The notes below the pieces were generated by a model. It ran no database searches. It was given only the letters and a program-made list of their open reading frames with translations, and was not told the origin of the DNA. A stretch of DNA of 64,000 nucleotides. Source: a bacterium (GTDB lineage Bacteria; Eisenbacteria; RBG-16-71-46; CAIMUX01). Shown here in pieces: positions 52,874 through 61,169 of this stretch; the first letter of the stretch is position 1, and every line of letters begins with the position of its first letter. Both the position numbers and the translations under genes were made by a program. The stretch lies in assembly GCA_030431975.1 (NCBI GenBank), contig JAUIHP010000028.1:1-64000 (forward strand), read 5' to 3'.

Positions 52874-54895
52874 ATGTGCCTGTACCGGCTCTTGACGGTT
52901 CGCCGGCTCCTGCTCGGCCTGAGCCTGATCTTCGTGTCGCCCTGCCCACCGGCAACGGGCGAAGGCACAGACTCGGCTTGTTGTTTCGACGCCCTCTGCA
53001 TCGTCCTTCCCGAATCGACGTGTATCGACAACGGGGGGGTGCCGCTGTCGGGAACATGCACGCCCAATCCCTGCTGCTCGACAACTACGCTCCTGAAGAA
53101 CCATGACGGCACCTGGGAGAACGGCTTCTCCTGGACCTACCAACTCGCCGCTCCCGACTATGGATCGTTTGCGGAACTGTTTGATGGTCCGGGTCAGATT
53201 TGCGGAGTCGCGTTCTACCTAACGCAGAACAACGGATTGGCCGTTCCCAGATCCGACGTCTATGTCTGGGACGCGTTGGAGGGAAACCCCGGTGTGGTAG
53301 TTGCCGTCGAAGTCGACGTGAATCTTGGCGGGCCGGCGTTCTGGCCCTCCGTAAGTCGCCACCCTGTCGCCATCGACGCAACGGTCGAGGATCACTTCTA
53401 CGTCGGACTCTGGCCCAACTTCGACGATTCCCCCTATTTCATCGCCGCGGACCTGGACGGCCCTGCAGCAGGGCAGTCTTCCCGAACGAAAGCGCCTCCC
53501 GGGGATGAGTTTCCGACCGGGTGGCATCCTGTCACGACCGTGTTCGGCGAGGAGAAACTGGCGCTGGGCGTGGACGTGCAGATGGCTCCACTCGCGACCG
53601 ATCCTCTCGGAGCCTGTTGTCTTCCGGACGACGAGTGCAGAGTGCTGACCGAATCACTCTGCGGACTGGCCGAAGGTTCGTATCAGGGTGACGAGGTCGT
53701 TTGCGTACCCGTGACCTGTGGCGGCGCATGTTGCTTCCCGGACGGATCCTGCGAGGAGTTGACCTTTGCAGAGTGCGAGACTTCCGGCGGCGTGTATCAG
53801 GGGACGGGCGTTTCGTGCCAACTGAGTCCATGCCCGAGGCAGGGCGGCTGCTGCCTGGACGGGGACCTCTGTCAAACGATGCTGCCGGAAGACTGTGATG
53901 CGAACGGGGGACTCTATCTGGGGAACGATGTCCCCTGCTCGCCGGTGGGTTGCAACCGGCATGCTGGGGGTGTGCTGCTCGTTCATGCGTCGCCGGGCCT
54001 CGTGTACTCCGGAGGAGCGGACTACTGCGGAGGAAGTGGACTCGACGTTTGCTGGGACGTGAACACATCGGTGAGTCAGGACTCCCCAGCCATTCTCCAC
54101 GTCCTTGCGGCTTTCCCCGCGACGGCGGATCCGGCCCTGACCGCAGCCGTTTTCGGCATCCGTTATGACGAACCGATCCAAGTCGTCGACTTTGGACATT
54201 GCGGAGACAATGCGGTCTCCGAGTTTTCGTGGCCGAACTCTGACTCGGGAACGATCGTGCTCTGGAACGAACCGCAAACGGCAGCGCTCACCGAAGTTTT
54301 CTGGTTTGCCGCCTACAACGCGGATCGCTCTCCGTCCGTTTTCCAGTTGATCGAACATCCCGAGGAGGGAGCGTGGTTCTTCGACGACTCGGTTCCTCCG
54401 GTTGCCGACGGGGTTTCCTGCCTGGGCGCCCTCGGGTTCGACTCCAACGGGGAACGGTGTTGTCCCTGGGAGAACCGCGGCGCCTGCTGCCTGTCGTCCG
54501 GTGACTGTGTCTACGTTGACGAGACGAGTTGTCTCGACTCCTCCGGAGAGTTTGGCGGAGTGAACAGTTCGTGCCTTCCCAATCCGTGTGAAACCACCGA
54601 CAGTCCGGAGTGGAGCTCCCCCAAGCCGCTCCTCACGCTCCAAAGTTCCAACCCGACCCGGGACGGAATCCGCGCACAGATCGAGCTTCCAAAGCCCGGC
54701 TGGGCTCAGGTCTCGGTATTCGACGTCCGGGGGGCGCTCGTGGCTACCGTGTTGGAGGAAGAACTCGTCGGCGGCCGGCACTCCGTTATCTGGCCCGGCC
54801 CTGACGCCGCCGTGCGAGTCGGTAGCGGGGTCTACTTCCTGAGAGTCCAGTCCGAGTCGGGCACGCAGGTCGAGCGGTTCGTCATCGTCGAGTAG
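52874..54895 (+). CDS. Large secreted Cys-rich protein with FlgD-like C-terminus
   Basis: A 673-residue exported protein of unknown function. Signal peptide LLLGLSLIFVSPCPPATG. After a sheet-rich N-terminal part with GYxWD-like VYVWDALEG, at least five Cys-pair repeats appear (ACCFDALC, GACCLPDDEC, GACCFPDGSC, GCCLDGDLC, GACCLSSGDC), each followed by an EC or DC partner ~10-20 residues on. A ~150-residue domain then matches 24089-24982 (WFAAYN, HPEEGAWFFDDSVP). The end is FlgD/Por-like (SVFDVRGALVATVL, GVYFLRVQS). The ATG at 52874 has TACACT at 52861-52866; a GTG at 52841 is the alternative start. Confidence 0.78.
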   Translation: MCLYRLLTVRRLLLGLSLIFVSPCPPATGEGTDSACCFDALCIVLPESTCIDNGGVPLSGTCTPNPCCSTTTLLKNHDGTWENGFSWTYQLAAPDYGSFAELFDGPGQICGVAFYLTQNNGLAVPRSDVYVWDALEGNPGVVVAVEVDVNLGGPAFWPSVSRHPVAIDATVEDHFYVGLWPNFDDSPYFIAADLDGPAAGQSSRTKAPPGDEFPTGWHPVTTVFGEEKLALGVDVQMAPLATDPLGACCLPDDECRVLTESLCGLAEGSYQGDEVVCVPVTCGGACCFPDGSCEELTFAECETSGGVYQGTGVSCQLSPCPRQGGCCLDGDLCQTMLPEDCDANGGLYLGNDVPCSPVGCNRHAGGVLLVHASPGLVYSGGADYCGGSGLDVCWDVNTSVSQDSPAILHVLAAFPATADPALTAAVFGIRYDEPIQVVDFGHCGDNAVSEFSWPNSDSGTIVLWNEPQTAALTEVFWFAAYNADRSPSVFQLIEHPEEGAWFFDDSVPPVADGVSCLGALGFDSNGERCCPWENRGACCLSSGDCVYVDETSCLDSSGEFGGVNSSCLPNPCETTDSPEWSSPKPLLTLQSSNPTRDGIRAQIELPKPGWAQVSVFDVRGALVATVLEEELVGGRHSVIWPGPDAAVRVGSGVYFLRVQSESGTQVERFVIVE

Positions 54896-54932
54896 CCCGC
54901 TCCGCCGGCAGCGACTTTCGTTGTTGAGTTAG

Positions 54933-54948
54933 TTAGCTAGATGGCTAA
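54933..54948. promoter_or_regulatory. Palindromic candidate operator of the ABM/ArsR pair
   Basis: TTAGC-TAGATG-GCTAA is an inverted repeat in the leader of the 54981 gene, with an AT-rich flank (AAATAATT). ArsR-family repressors usually bind such palindromes in their own promoters. Candidate site only. Confidence 0.45.
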
Positions 54949-54980
54949 ATAATTGCGCCTCCAACCCAAAGGAGGTCTCT

Positions 54981-55298
54981 ATGTCCGACCCATCGATCGA
55001 GGTCGTTTGCCGCTACCGCATCAAGGATGGGAAGGCAGACGAGTTTGCCGCGATGCTCGCTCGCCATTGGCCGGTGCTTCGTGACCTTGGGCTCACGACC
55101 GAAGAACCCGCTCGGTTGCTAAAAGGGGAGGACGGCGCCGGCAACGTGGCTTTCATCGAAACGTTCCATTGGAAGGATCAGGACGCGGTGAGCACGGCGC
55201 ACGAGACTCCCGGCGTCATGAAGTTGTGGGAGCCGATGGGCGCTCTTTGCGAAGACATGGAGTTCTGGCACGTCGAGGTCGTGGACGCGGGCGCATGA
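54981..55298 (+). CDS. Antibiotic-biosynthesis-monooxygenase-like small protein
   Basis: A 105-residue protein resembling ABM/dimeric ferredoxin-like domains: IEVVCRYRIKDGKADEFAAM at the start, AFIETFHWKDQDAVSTAHE, and a terminal FWHVEVVDA strand. Function unknown; such proteins can be monooxygenases or small-molecule binders. AAGGAGG precedes the ATG. It overlaps the following ArsR gene (ATGA), so the two form an operon. Confidence 0.7.
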   Translation: MSDPSIEVVCRYRIKDGKADEFAAMLARHWPVLRDLGLTTEEPARLLKGEDGAGNVAFIETFHWKDQDAVSTAHETPGVMKLWEPMGALCEDMEFWHVEVVDAGA

Positions 55299-55585
55299 GT
55301 CGCGTCGTTTCCAGCGGAGTGTTGGACGCTGTCTTTGGCGCGCTCTCCCATGCGTCGCGAAGGCAAATCCTGGTCATCCTGCTCGCTCGGGGAGGACGGA
55401 TGTCGGCCGGGGAGATCGCTGACCGCTTCAAGCACTCCTGGCCTACGACGACGCGGCATCTTGGGGTTCTGGAAAAGGCGAATCTACTGAGAGTAGACCG
55501 CGAGGGGCGTCAGCGGATTTACTCTCTTCGTTCTGAACGAGTGATTCGAGCTGCGGAGTGGCTCCTGGAGTTTCACGAGAAGTAG
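55295..55585 (+). CDS. ArsR-family winged-helix repressor
   Basis: A 96-residue regulator: VFGALSHASRRQILVILLARG, then MSAGEIADRFKHSWPTTTRHLGVLEKANLL as helix-turn-helix and RQRIYSLRSERVI as wing. It lacks the CxC metal site of arsenic sensors, so the signal is probably not a metal via that site. The ATG overlaps the stop of the ABM-like gene. Autoregulation through the palindrome at 54933 is likely. Confidence 0.87.
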   Translation: MSRVVSSGVLDAVFGALSHASRRQILVILLARGGRMSAGEIADRFKHSWPTTTRHLGVLEKANLLRVDREGRQRIYSLRSERVIRAAEWLLEFHEK

Positions 55586-55591
55586 GCTCGT

Positions 55592-56707
55592 CTAGGACGC
55601 GATCATCCAGAAGGCGCGGATCGTCGGCGATTCGGGAAGTCCCGACTCCGTGCCCCAACGCGCGCCGACTTCGAGCGCCGCGATCCAACGGACGGAACGA
55701 CGGTCGGGTAGGATCCAGCGGTAGCCGATTCCGGACTCCAGTCCCCAATGACTTCGGTTGGGCGTGTCCCGAGTCGTTTCCCCGAGATAGAGGTTGGAGA
55801 ACGCGTATCCGCTGTCGGTGCTGTAGGTGCCGGGCGTTTGGCCGAAGCGGAGTTCGACTCCGGGTGTCCAGAGCCAGCCGATTCCGGGGAAGCCGGTGAG
55901 TCCGGTGCGGAAGGCGAGGGTGCCGTCGGTCGGGATGGCGAACTGGAATCCTGCGGTCGAGGAGTATCCGCCGTAGACACCGAATGAGGTGATTCCGGGG
56001 ATAAGGCCGCTGGAGACCCACTCCTCGAAAGTTGGATTCTTGGCGCTGCCGGACTGTCCGGGGCGTTGCGTGCGGTCGGCATTTTGTGGGCGGCCGAAGG
56101 CGGTGTTCTGGACTCCGGCGGTTCCGGACCGACCTGCGCCAACGGAGCCGAGTTGTGCGCCGTTCATTGCGGAGTCGCCGGAACGGTTCGAGCCTTCCGG
56201 TCCGACGTTGTTAGCGGCTTCGTCCTCATCCGAGGCTCCGGCGGGTTCCAGGACCTGAAAGGTTCGACCGGACGCAGTCGTGACGGTCTTCCAGACCATG
56301 CCGCCGGTGGGGCTCAGTTCGTTCCTGAGTGAGTCGGCATCTTCGAACTCAAGTGGTTCGCCATGGATCGGGTCGAACCCTTTGCTCTTCGACTTGCCGG
56401 ATTCCGCCGAGTTTGATTTCGACTTCGACGGCGAGTCCTGTGTCGAGCCCTGCGTTGCCCCCTGAGCGGAGGCCGCGGTGGCCAACACCAGCGTGGCGAT
56501 CAGGACGAAGGTCGCGCCGACGAAACGGGTCAGGTTCCTCCGAAAAATGGTCGGAGCCGTCGGAAGCGAGAACGTTGGGGATGCGGATTCAACCCGGCTC
56601 GCATCACGCACGTCGCTTACATCACGCAAGTTGCTATGAGTCAAAGGTGCGAGAACGGCAGGAGAGTTGGCCCAATTCCGGGATGCGTCTAGTTTTTGTG
56701 GTGGCAT
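55592..56707 (-). CDS. Secreted protein with beta-rich outer-membrane-like domain
   Basis: A 371-residue protein. A hydrophobic stretch (FVGATFVLIATLVLATAASAQG) near residue 64 is the likely signal; the first ~60 residues ahead of it may be untranslated if a later start is used (no good site was found). A Ser/Lys/Gly-rich linker spans ~85-200. The last 150 residues have alternating aromatic/hydrophobic strands (FGVYGGYSSTAGFQF, RFGQTPGTYSTDSGYAFSNLYLG) and end in a short strand, suggesting an outer-membrane barrel or beta sandwich. Function unknown. Confidence 0.6.
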   Translation of the reverse strand: MPPQKLDASRNWANSPAVLAPLTHSNLRDVSDVRDASRVESASPTFSLPTAPTIFRRNLTRFVGATFVLIATLVLATAASAQGATQGSTQDSPSKSKSNSAESGKSKSKGFDPIHGEPLEFEDADSLRNELSPTGGMVWKTVTTASGRTFQVLEPAGASDEDEAANNVGPEGSNRSGDSAMNGAQLGSVGAGRSGTAGVQNTAFGRPQNADRTQRPGQSGSAKNPTFEEWVSSGLIPGITSFGVYGGYSSTAGFQFAIPTDGTLAFRTGLTGFPGIGWLWTPGVELRFGQTPGTYSTDSGYAFSNLYLGETTRDTPNRSHWGLESGIGYRWILPDRRSVRWIAALEVGARWGTESGLPESPTIRAFWMIAS

Positions 56708-56832
56708 GGTTCCTCCGGGATCGAGTCGATGCGGCCCGTCGGCCGGTGTGACCCCAATCCGCTCTTTCGGTTCCTTCCGAATCGAGGTGAACGCCCTTTT
56801 CTACGTCGTTTCGTTCATTCGGTTTCGCCCCA

Positions 56833-59451
56833 TCACTTCGGGCGAAAGGCGTTCCGCTGAATCTCCTGACGTGCGCGCGCAATGTTTTGTTCGATGTCGG
56901 GGACGTCAGGGCTGTTCGGATCCCTCCGAATGGCTTCCTCCCACATGCGGATCGCCTCGGGCATTCTATTCTGGCGGGCGTAAAGCACTCCCATGTTTAC
57001 GTACGTTTTTTGCCGCGCCTCCCCGGTTTCGATCGTCCGTTGGAAGATGTCGAAAGCTTGTCCTGGACTGATGTCCATATAGAGGTTGCCGAGGTTGTGC
57101 AGGGTGACCGGGTCGTTCGGATTGGCCGCGAGCGAACGTTCGTAGAATTCGATGGCTTCGCGTACCCGGCCGTCGGATTTCGCGAACCAGCCTTTTCGGA
57201 AGAGAGCCATCGGATGGTTCGGGTCGGCGGCATAGGCCTGCTCGGTCAGACCGCGGGCGGCGGCGGTGCGGTTGGAGTCGATGAGAATCTCGACGAGGGC
57301 AACCAGTGAGCTGACGTGGTTTCCCTGCACGGTCAATGCTTGGCGGTAGGCTTCTTCGGCGCCGGCAACATTGCCGGACGCGGACTCCAGGTCTCCGAGG
57401 ATGGCCCAGGCTTCGACGTCTTCCGGGTCGAGCTCGATCGCTTCCTTGATCGCCTCGCGCGCTTCATCGAAGCGGGACTGGGCGACGTAGGTTTGGGCGA
57501 GAAGCCGCGCGTACTCCCCGCGTTCCGGCTTGGCCTGGCGGAGTGCGGCGATGCGTTCCAGGGCATCTTTGAAGTCTTTGGCGACCAAGGACGCAATGGC
57601 GCGGTCGCGCAAAAGGTCGAGCTGGTCCGGGCACTGGTCGCAGTCTTCGAGCAATTCGTCGTAGGCCGCGATCGCTTCCTCGCCGCGTTCCAAACGAACC
57701 AGAGCGGAGCCGCGGATCCGTTTCGCCGTGCCGTCGTTCGGGTTCTCTGCGAGGACGGAGTCGACTTTGGCCAACGCGTCTTCATAGCGGAAGCCGGCCA
57801 TCAGCGTGCGCGCCGCGTTGACGGCTTCAAAGGCCCAGACCATGTCCTTGGGATCGGGAAGGTTCTCGTTGTCGGGATCTGACCCCGAAGAGCCGGCAAG
57901 GTAACCGAGAGAGCGGAGCTGCTCGATCGTCTCTTCGTCCATCTCGACTTGAGGGGCGGAGTTTCCTTCCGCGCGCAGGAGTCCGGAGAGCTGCGTTTCC
58001 ATTTCGTCGACGATCCAGCTGTCACGTTGCGCGATGTTGTTTTCCTCGTCGACATCCGCGCCGGGCGAGCGGCCTCCGTTGGCGCCCCGTCTGCCGTTAC
58101 TTCCGTCGCCGCCGTTTCCGCCGCGACCTCCGTTGCTGCCACGGCCGCCATTGCCGCCTCCGCTTCCGCCATCCGGGTCATACATGACGTAGAGCTCCGG
58201 GCGTGGCGCGCGGATGTACTTGTGGATGAAGTTTTCGAGAGAGCGGAGTTCCGACGTGCCGTATTCGAGTCGGGGAATGAGCGTCTCGTGATAGACCCAG
58301 TTGTGTCCCGATCCCTTTCCTTCGATGACCGGCAGCAGAGACTTTCCGTCGGTGAGCGGAGTCTCCGACTGTTGGAAACCCACGGCATGAAGCGCCGTCG
58401 GAAGGATGTCGATCAAGCCGACCATGTCGCCGATGCGTTTTCCTCCGCGCCACTTGTCCGAACCGAAGGGTCCCGTCTTGGGAAGTCGAACGAGGAAGGG
58501 AATGCGCTGCGTCGTGTTGTAGATGAAGAACGAGTGCGTCATCTCACGGTGCTGCCCCAAACCCTCTCCGTGATCCGCGGCGACGATGATAACCGTCTGT
58601 TCGTAGAGGCCGCGCTCTTTCAGACCGTCCAGAAGACGTCCGATCTCCTGATCCATGTAGGCGATCTCGCCGGCGTAGGGATCTTCGGAGTAACGCGCGC
58701 CGAACGGCTCCGGCGGTGCGTAGGGGAAGTGCGGGTCGAAGTAATGCGACCAAAGGAAGAACGGAGCGCCGCCGGCTCCGCCGGATTCATCGATCCATTC
58801 AAGGGAGCGGTTTGTGACGTCGTCGGCGCGACGTTGTGCCGTGTCCGATTCGCGAGCCGTGCTGGTGGTTGGGAACTCGTCGTCGTAACGGTCGAAGCCC
58901 TGGTTCAGTCCGAACTGTCTGGCCACCGGGAAGGCTCCCAGGACCGCGCCCGTGCGGTAGCCGCGCTTGCCCAGTTCTTCGGCCAAGGTTCGCAGGGAGT
59001 CGCCCGCGACATAGGTCCCATTGTTGCGAACGCCGTGATGGAACGGATAGAGGCCCGTCATCATTGTGGTGTGGGACGGGAGCGTGACCGGAACCGGAGT
59101 GTTGGCCCGCTCGAAGAGGACGCCGTCCGCGGCCAGAGCGTCCAGGTTCGGGGTCGTAGGTTGAGCAAAGCCGTAACAGGAAAGACGGTCCTGCCGCGTC
59201 GTGTCTATAGAGATGAGGAGCACGGAGAGCGGCGTGTCCGGCGTAGGGACCGGGGACCACAGCCCGTAGTGGCCCGGGACCCACTCGGAGATCGGAGGCT
59301 CGGTCGCGTCCAGGGCCGGGACCCCGTCGTCCCCCGTGCATCCGGCGAAGTGGGTCGCCATGGCGGCCAGGCTGAGGACGGCTCCGACGGCGAGAAGAAC
59401 CGGGGCCCATCCGGCCGAAGCGGCCGAACCCCCGAGCGAGCGATCGCTCAT
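56833..59451 (-). CDS. Sulfatase-fold lipoprotein with TPR repeats (copy 2)
   Basis: An 872-residue paralogue of 20489-23071. Lipobox FAGC at C38. Metal-binding D83 lies in LISIDTTRQDRL; the nucleophile site reads T123-L-P-S-H127 and again lacks Cys/Ser. AADHGEGLGQHREMTHS is the C-terminal metal motif. A Gly/Asn/Arg-rich insert (58076-58175, GGNGGRG units) is not in copy 1. TPR repeats cover ~550-870. No formylglycine is possible, so it is not a classical sulfatase; a Thr-nucleophile phosphohydrolase or transferase of the superfamily is likelier. AAAGGA lies 11 bases before the ATG. Confidence 0.83.
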   Translation of the reverse strand: MSDRSLGGSAASAGWAPVLLAVGAVLSLAAMATHFAGCTGDDGVPALDATEPPISEWVPGHYGLWSPVPTPDTPLSVLLISIDTTRQDRLSCYGFAQPTTPNLDALAADGVLFERANTPVPVTLPSHTTMMTGLYPFHHGVRNNGTYVAGDSLRTLAEELGKRGYRTGAVLGAFPVARQFGLNQGFDRYDDEFPTTSTARESDTAQRRADDVTNRSLEWIDESGGAGGAPFFLWSHYFDPHFPYAPPEPFGARYSEDPYAGEIAYMDQEIGRLLDGLKERGLYEQTVIIVAADHGEGLGQHREMTHSFFIYNTTQRIPFLVRLPKTGPFGSDKWRGGKRIGDMVGLIDILPTALHAVGFQQSETPLTDGKSLLPVIEGKGSGHNWVYHETLIPRLEYGTSELRSLENFIHKYIRAPRPELYVMYDPDGGSGGGNGGRGSNGGRGGNGGDGSNGRRGANGGRSPGADVDEENNIAQRDSWIVDEMETQLSGLLRAEGNSAPQVEMDEETIEQLRSLGYLAGSSGSDPDNENLPDPKDMVWAFEAVNAARTLMAGFRYEDALAKVDSVLAENPNDGTAKRIRGSALVRLERGEEAIAAYDELLEDCDQCPDQLDLLRDRAIASLVAKDFKDALERIAALRQAKPERGEYARLLAQTYVAQSRFDEAREAIKEAIELDPEDVEAWAILGDLESASGNVAGAEEAYRQALTVQGNHVSSLVALVEILIDSNRTAAARGLTEQAYAADPNHPMALFRKGWFAKSDGRVREAIEFYERSLAANPNDPVTLHNLGNLYMDISPGQAFDIFQRTIETGEARQKTYVNMGVLYARQNRMPEAIRMWEEAIRRDPNSPDVPDIEQNIARARQEIQRNAFRPK

Positions 59452-59551
59452 AAGACTAGAATTCCTTTGGCGAGTTTGGGCCCAGGAGACGCTGTTGGGC
59501 GTTGGTAGATCAAGGTTTGAGTGTACGGGGTTGGGTCAGGAGCGGCAAGAA

Positions 59552-59887
59552 TCAGCGGGCGAACATCGCGTGGAGGATCTCGAGGCTCTTCTCGAGGGAG
59601 CGGGAGGAGATGCGACCCAGGCGGCGGACAGCGCGGGCCCGGTCGATGGTGTGGAGCCGGTCGAGGACGATGAAGCCGTTGCGGTTCTGGAAGCGGCAGG
59701 GGACCCGGAACGGATAGCGGTGGCCGCCGGTCGTCATCGGGGCAACGATGAGGGTCGAGAGCGCGTCGTTGAGTTCGTCGGGGGAGACGATGAGGCAGGG
59801 GCGGGTCTTGCGGATGTCGCTGCCGGCGGTCGGGTCCAGCTGGACGAGAAGAACGTCGCCTCTTTGGAGGCCGGGGGTTTCTACCAC
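59552..59887 (-). CDS. mazF: MazF/PemK-family toxin
   Basis: A 111-residue endoribonuclease-type toxin that would cleave mRNA. LQRGDVLLVQLDPTAGSDIR, then KTRPCLIVSPDELN and IVAPMTTG give the MazF fold, with the conserved Arg (KTRP) and Thr (MTTG) positions of the active site. RNGFIVLDRLHTIDRARAV is typical. It overlaps the upstream antitoxin by seven bases. Confidence 0.9.
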   Translation of the reverse strand: MVETPGLQRGDVLLVQLDPTAGSDIRKTRPCLIVSPDELNDALSTLIVAPMTTGGHRYPFRVPCRFQNRNGFIVLDRLHTIDRARAVRRLGRISSRSLEKSLEILHAMFAR

Positions 59888-60165
59888 TCCCAGTCCTCTT
59901 CGTCGAACTCCGCGGGGAAGTGGGTCCAGGCTTCGGTTTCGGCTTTGGAGTCGGGAGATTCTGATCCGGATCGGGTATGCGCTTCGCGGATCGCGTCCGG
60001 CCAGTCTTCGCGGGGGGCTTTGCGGCGGGAGATGATGATTTCTCCGTCACGCACGCGGAGTTCGACGTCGTCGGCAAGACCGGCCTGTTCGATGAGCGGT
60101 TTGGGGATTCGGATGCCTTGGGAGTTGCCGATTCTCACGATCCTGGTTCTCAGTGGTTGAGTCAT
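59881..60165 (-). CDS. mazE: AbrB/MazE-type antitoxin
   Basis: A 94-residue antitoxin. The N-terminal swapped-hairpin DNA-binding domain reads RIVRIGNSQGIRIPKPLIE and VELRVRDGEIIISRR. The acidic C-terminal tail with EFDEEDWEW would bind the toxin. It precedes the toxin gene with a seven-base overlap, the usual order. A palindromic operator and promoter overlap its start codon. Confidence 0.9.
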   Translation of the reverse strand: MTQPLRTRIVRIGNSQGIRIPKPLIEQAGLADDVELRVRDGEIIISRRKAPREDWPDAIREAHTRSGSESPDSKAETEAWTHFPAEFDEEDWEW

Positions 60166-60203
60166 TGTGATTACATTGTATTCACAATCGGATGGCCTGC
60201 CAA
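60163..60203 (-). promoter_or_regulatory. mazEF promoter and operator
   Basis: On the minus strand TTGGCA (60198-60203) and TACAAT (60175-60180) are 17 bp apart. Only nine bases separate the -10 box from the ATG, so the transcript would start about three bases before it. An inverted repeat ATTGTGA (60164-60170) / TCACAAT (60182-60188) covers this and is the likely MazE or MazEF binding site. Confidence 0.75.
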
Positions 60204-60389
60204 GCGTGTTGATAGAGCGACATCCATCGGGCTTCCTGCGAGATTCAGGCCGCCGTGGCCGGCAGATGGGCCAAGGTTGAATCGGAACTCGACGATCGTC
60301 GGTCGGCGAGTTGGTGGGACTTGACGATCGGGAGGGGGCGGGATAATCTTCTCGTTCGCGGTTGCTGAGAGGCGGCCGCGTCCAGTTTT

Positions 60390-60464
60390 TCCTCGGTAGC
60401 TCAATGGTAGAGCATGCGGCTGTTAACCGCAGGGTTGTAGGTTCGAGTCCTACCCGGGGAGCCA
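60390..60464 (+). tRNA. tRNA-Asn (GTT)
   Basis: A complete 75-nt cloverleaf. The acceptor stem is TCCTCGG/CCGGGGA, the D arm GCTC/GAGC, the anticodon arm TGCGG/CCGCA with loop CTGTTAA (anticodon GTT at 60422-60424) and the T arm GTAGG/CCTAC with TTCGAGT. The discriminator is G and CCA is encoded. It sits at the left edge of a stretch that looks acquired, a common integration site for islands. Confidence 0.97.
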
Positions 60465-60485
60465 GTAAGACATAGCGGACAAGCG

Positions 60486-60740
60486 GGCCGCGATTTGGTT
60501 GACGGGGACCTCGGAGGCACGCGCTTCCGGGGTCTTTCTATAGGTCTAAGTCCCACATAGATATGGGAGTGCAGGGCTCCGGCGGTCGGCTCTCTACTGA
60601 CGGGGAGGGTCGCGTGATCGGTCCGATCTCAGCCTCCTCAGGCGCGTTTCTCGCCGGAACTCTCCCTTGGGGCTCTCTCAGAAGAGAGACTGGTTAACGC
60701 GGGTGTATGAAGACGGTCCCGGGTCAGGCGGACATCGGAA
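60486..60740 (+). repeat. ~250-bp direct repeat, copy A
   Basis: Matches 62178-62425 at roughly 70-75% by eye with two strong blocks: CCGCGATTTGGTTGACGG with the hairpin after it, and TTTCTCGCCGGAACTCT…GAGACTGGTTAACGC. The distance between blocks is ~111 bases here and ~103 in copy B. Confidence 0.7.
60507..60534 (+). terminator. Hairpin in repeat copy A
   Basis: GACCTCGGA pairs with TCCGGGGTC (9 bp with one T-G wobble) followed by TTTCT. In copy B the wobble position is a C-G pair, so the stem is kept. Possible terminator of the tRNA transcript. Confidence 0.55.
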
Positions 60741-61169
60741 TCAAGCTGCGCAAAGTGATGGTTCTCGATAGGAGTCGACCGGTTGCCTCCCTCGGAGGGA
60801 ACGTCGGAGCTGGCCTTGGCCGCAACTAGATTCTCGTAGAGAGAACCTCCACAAGTCATGTTCATGCCCGATCGCGGCTCAGCGAGACCCTGAGACATGA
60901 ACGTCGTCAGGGTGGATCTTGGCGACATTCAGCTCGTTACTACTTGGTTCGCAAGTACTCATGCCGTCCGGCGAGGCAACTCGTCCCGATTGGGGAGGCG
61001 ATTCCCTGCACGAGAGACGAATGATCGGTCGCTTCGGGCGCGCGCCTGCGATCAACCAGCTAGGGGTGGGCGTCGGAGATGTAGCAAGCGCGCATCGCGG
61101 AGTTAGTTGATATATACTCTTGGAGTTTGGGCAGAACTAGCGAGGTCCCAGAGTTGCGGCAGAGCGGAA

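Larger units (their letters stand above)
60465..61169. other. Gene-free stretch containing repeat copy A
   Basis: No believable gene; the short frames here have no ribosome site or recognisable sequence. It contains the left member of the ~250-bp direct repeat (60486-60740), with a hairpin at 60507-60534, and at its right end an AT-rich TATACT (61113-61118) upstream of the next gene. Confidence 0.6.

Noticed and set aside
57949-59508. 519-codon plus-strand frame opposite the second sulfatase-fold gene
   Set aside because: Shadow frame with no motifs; the minus-strand gene has a signal peptide, catalytic motifs and TPRs.
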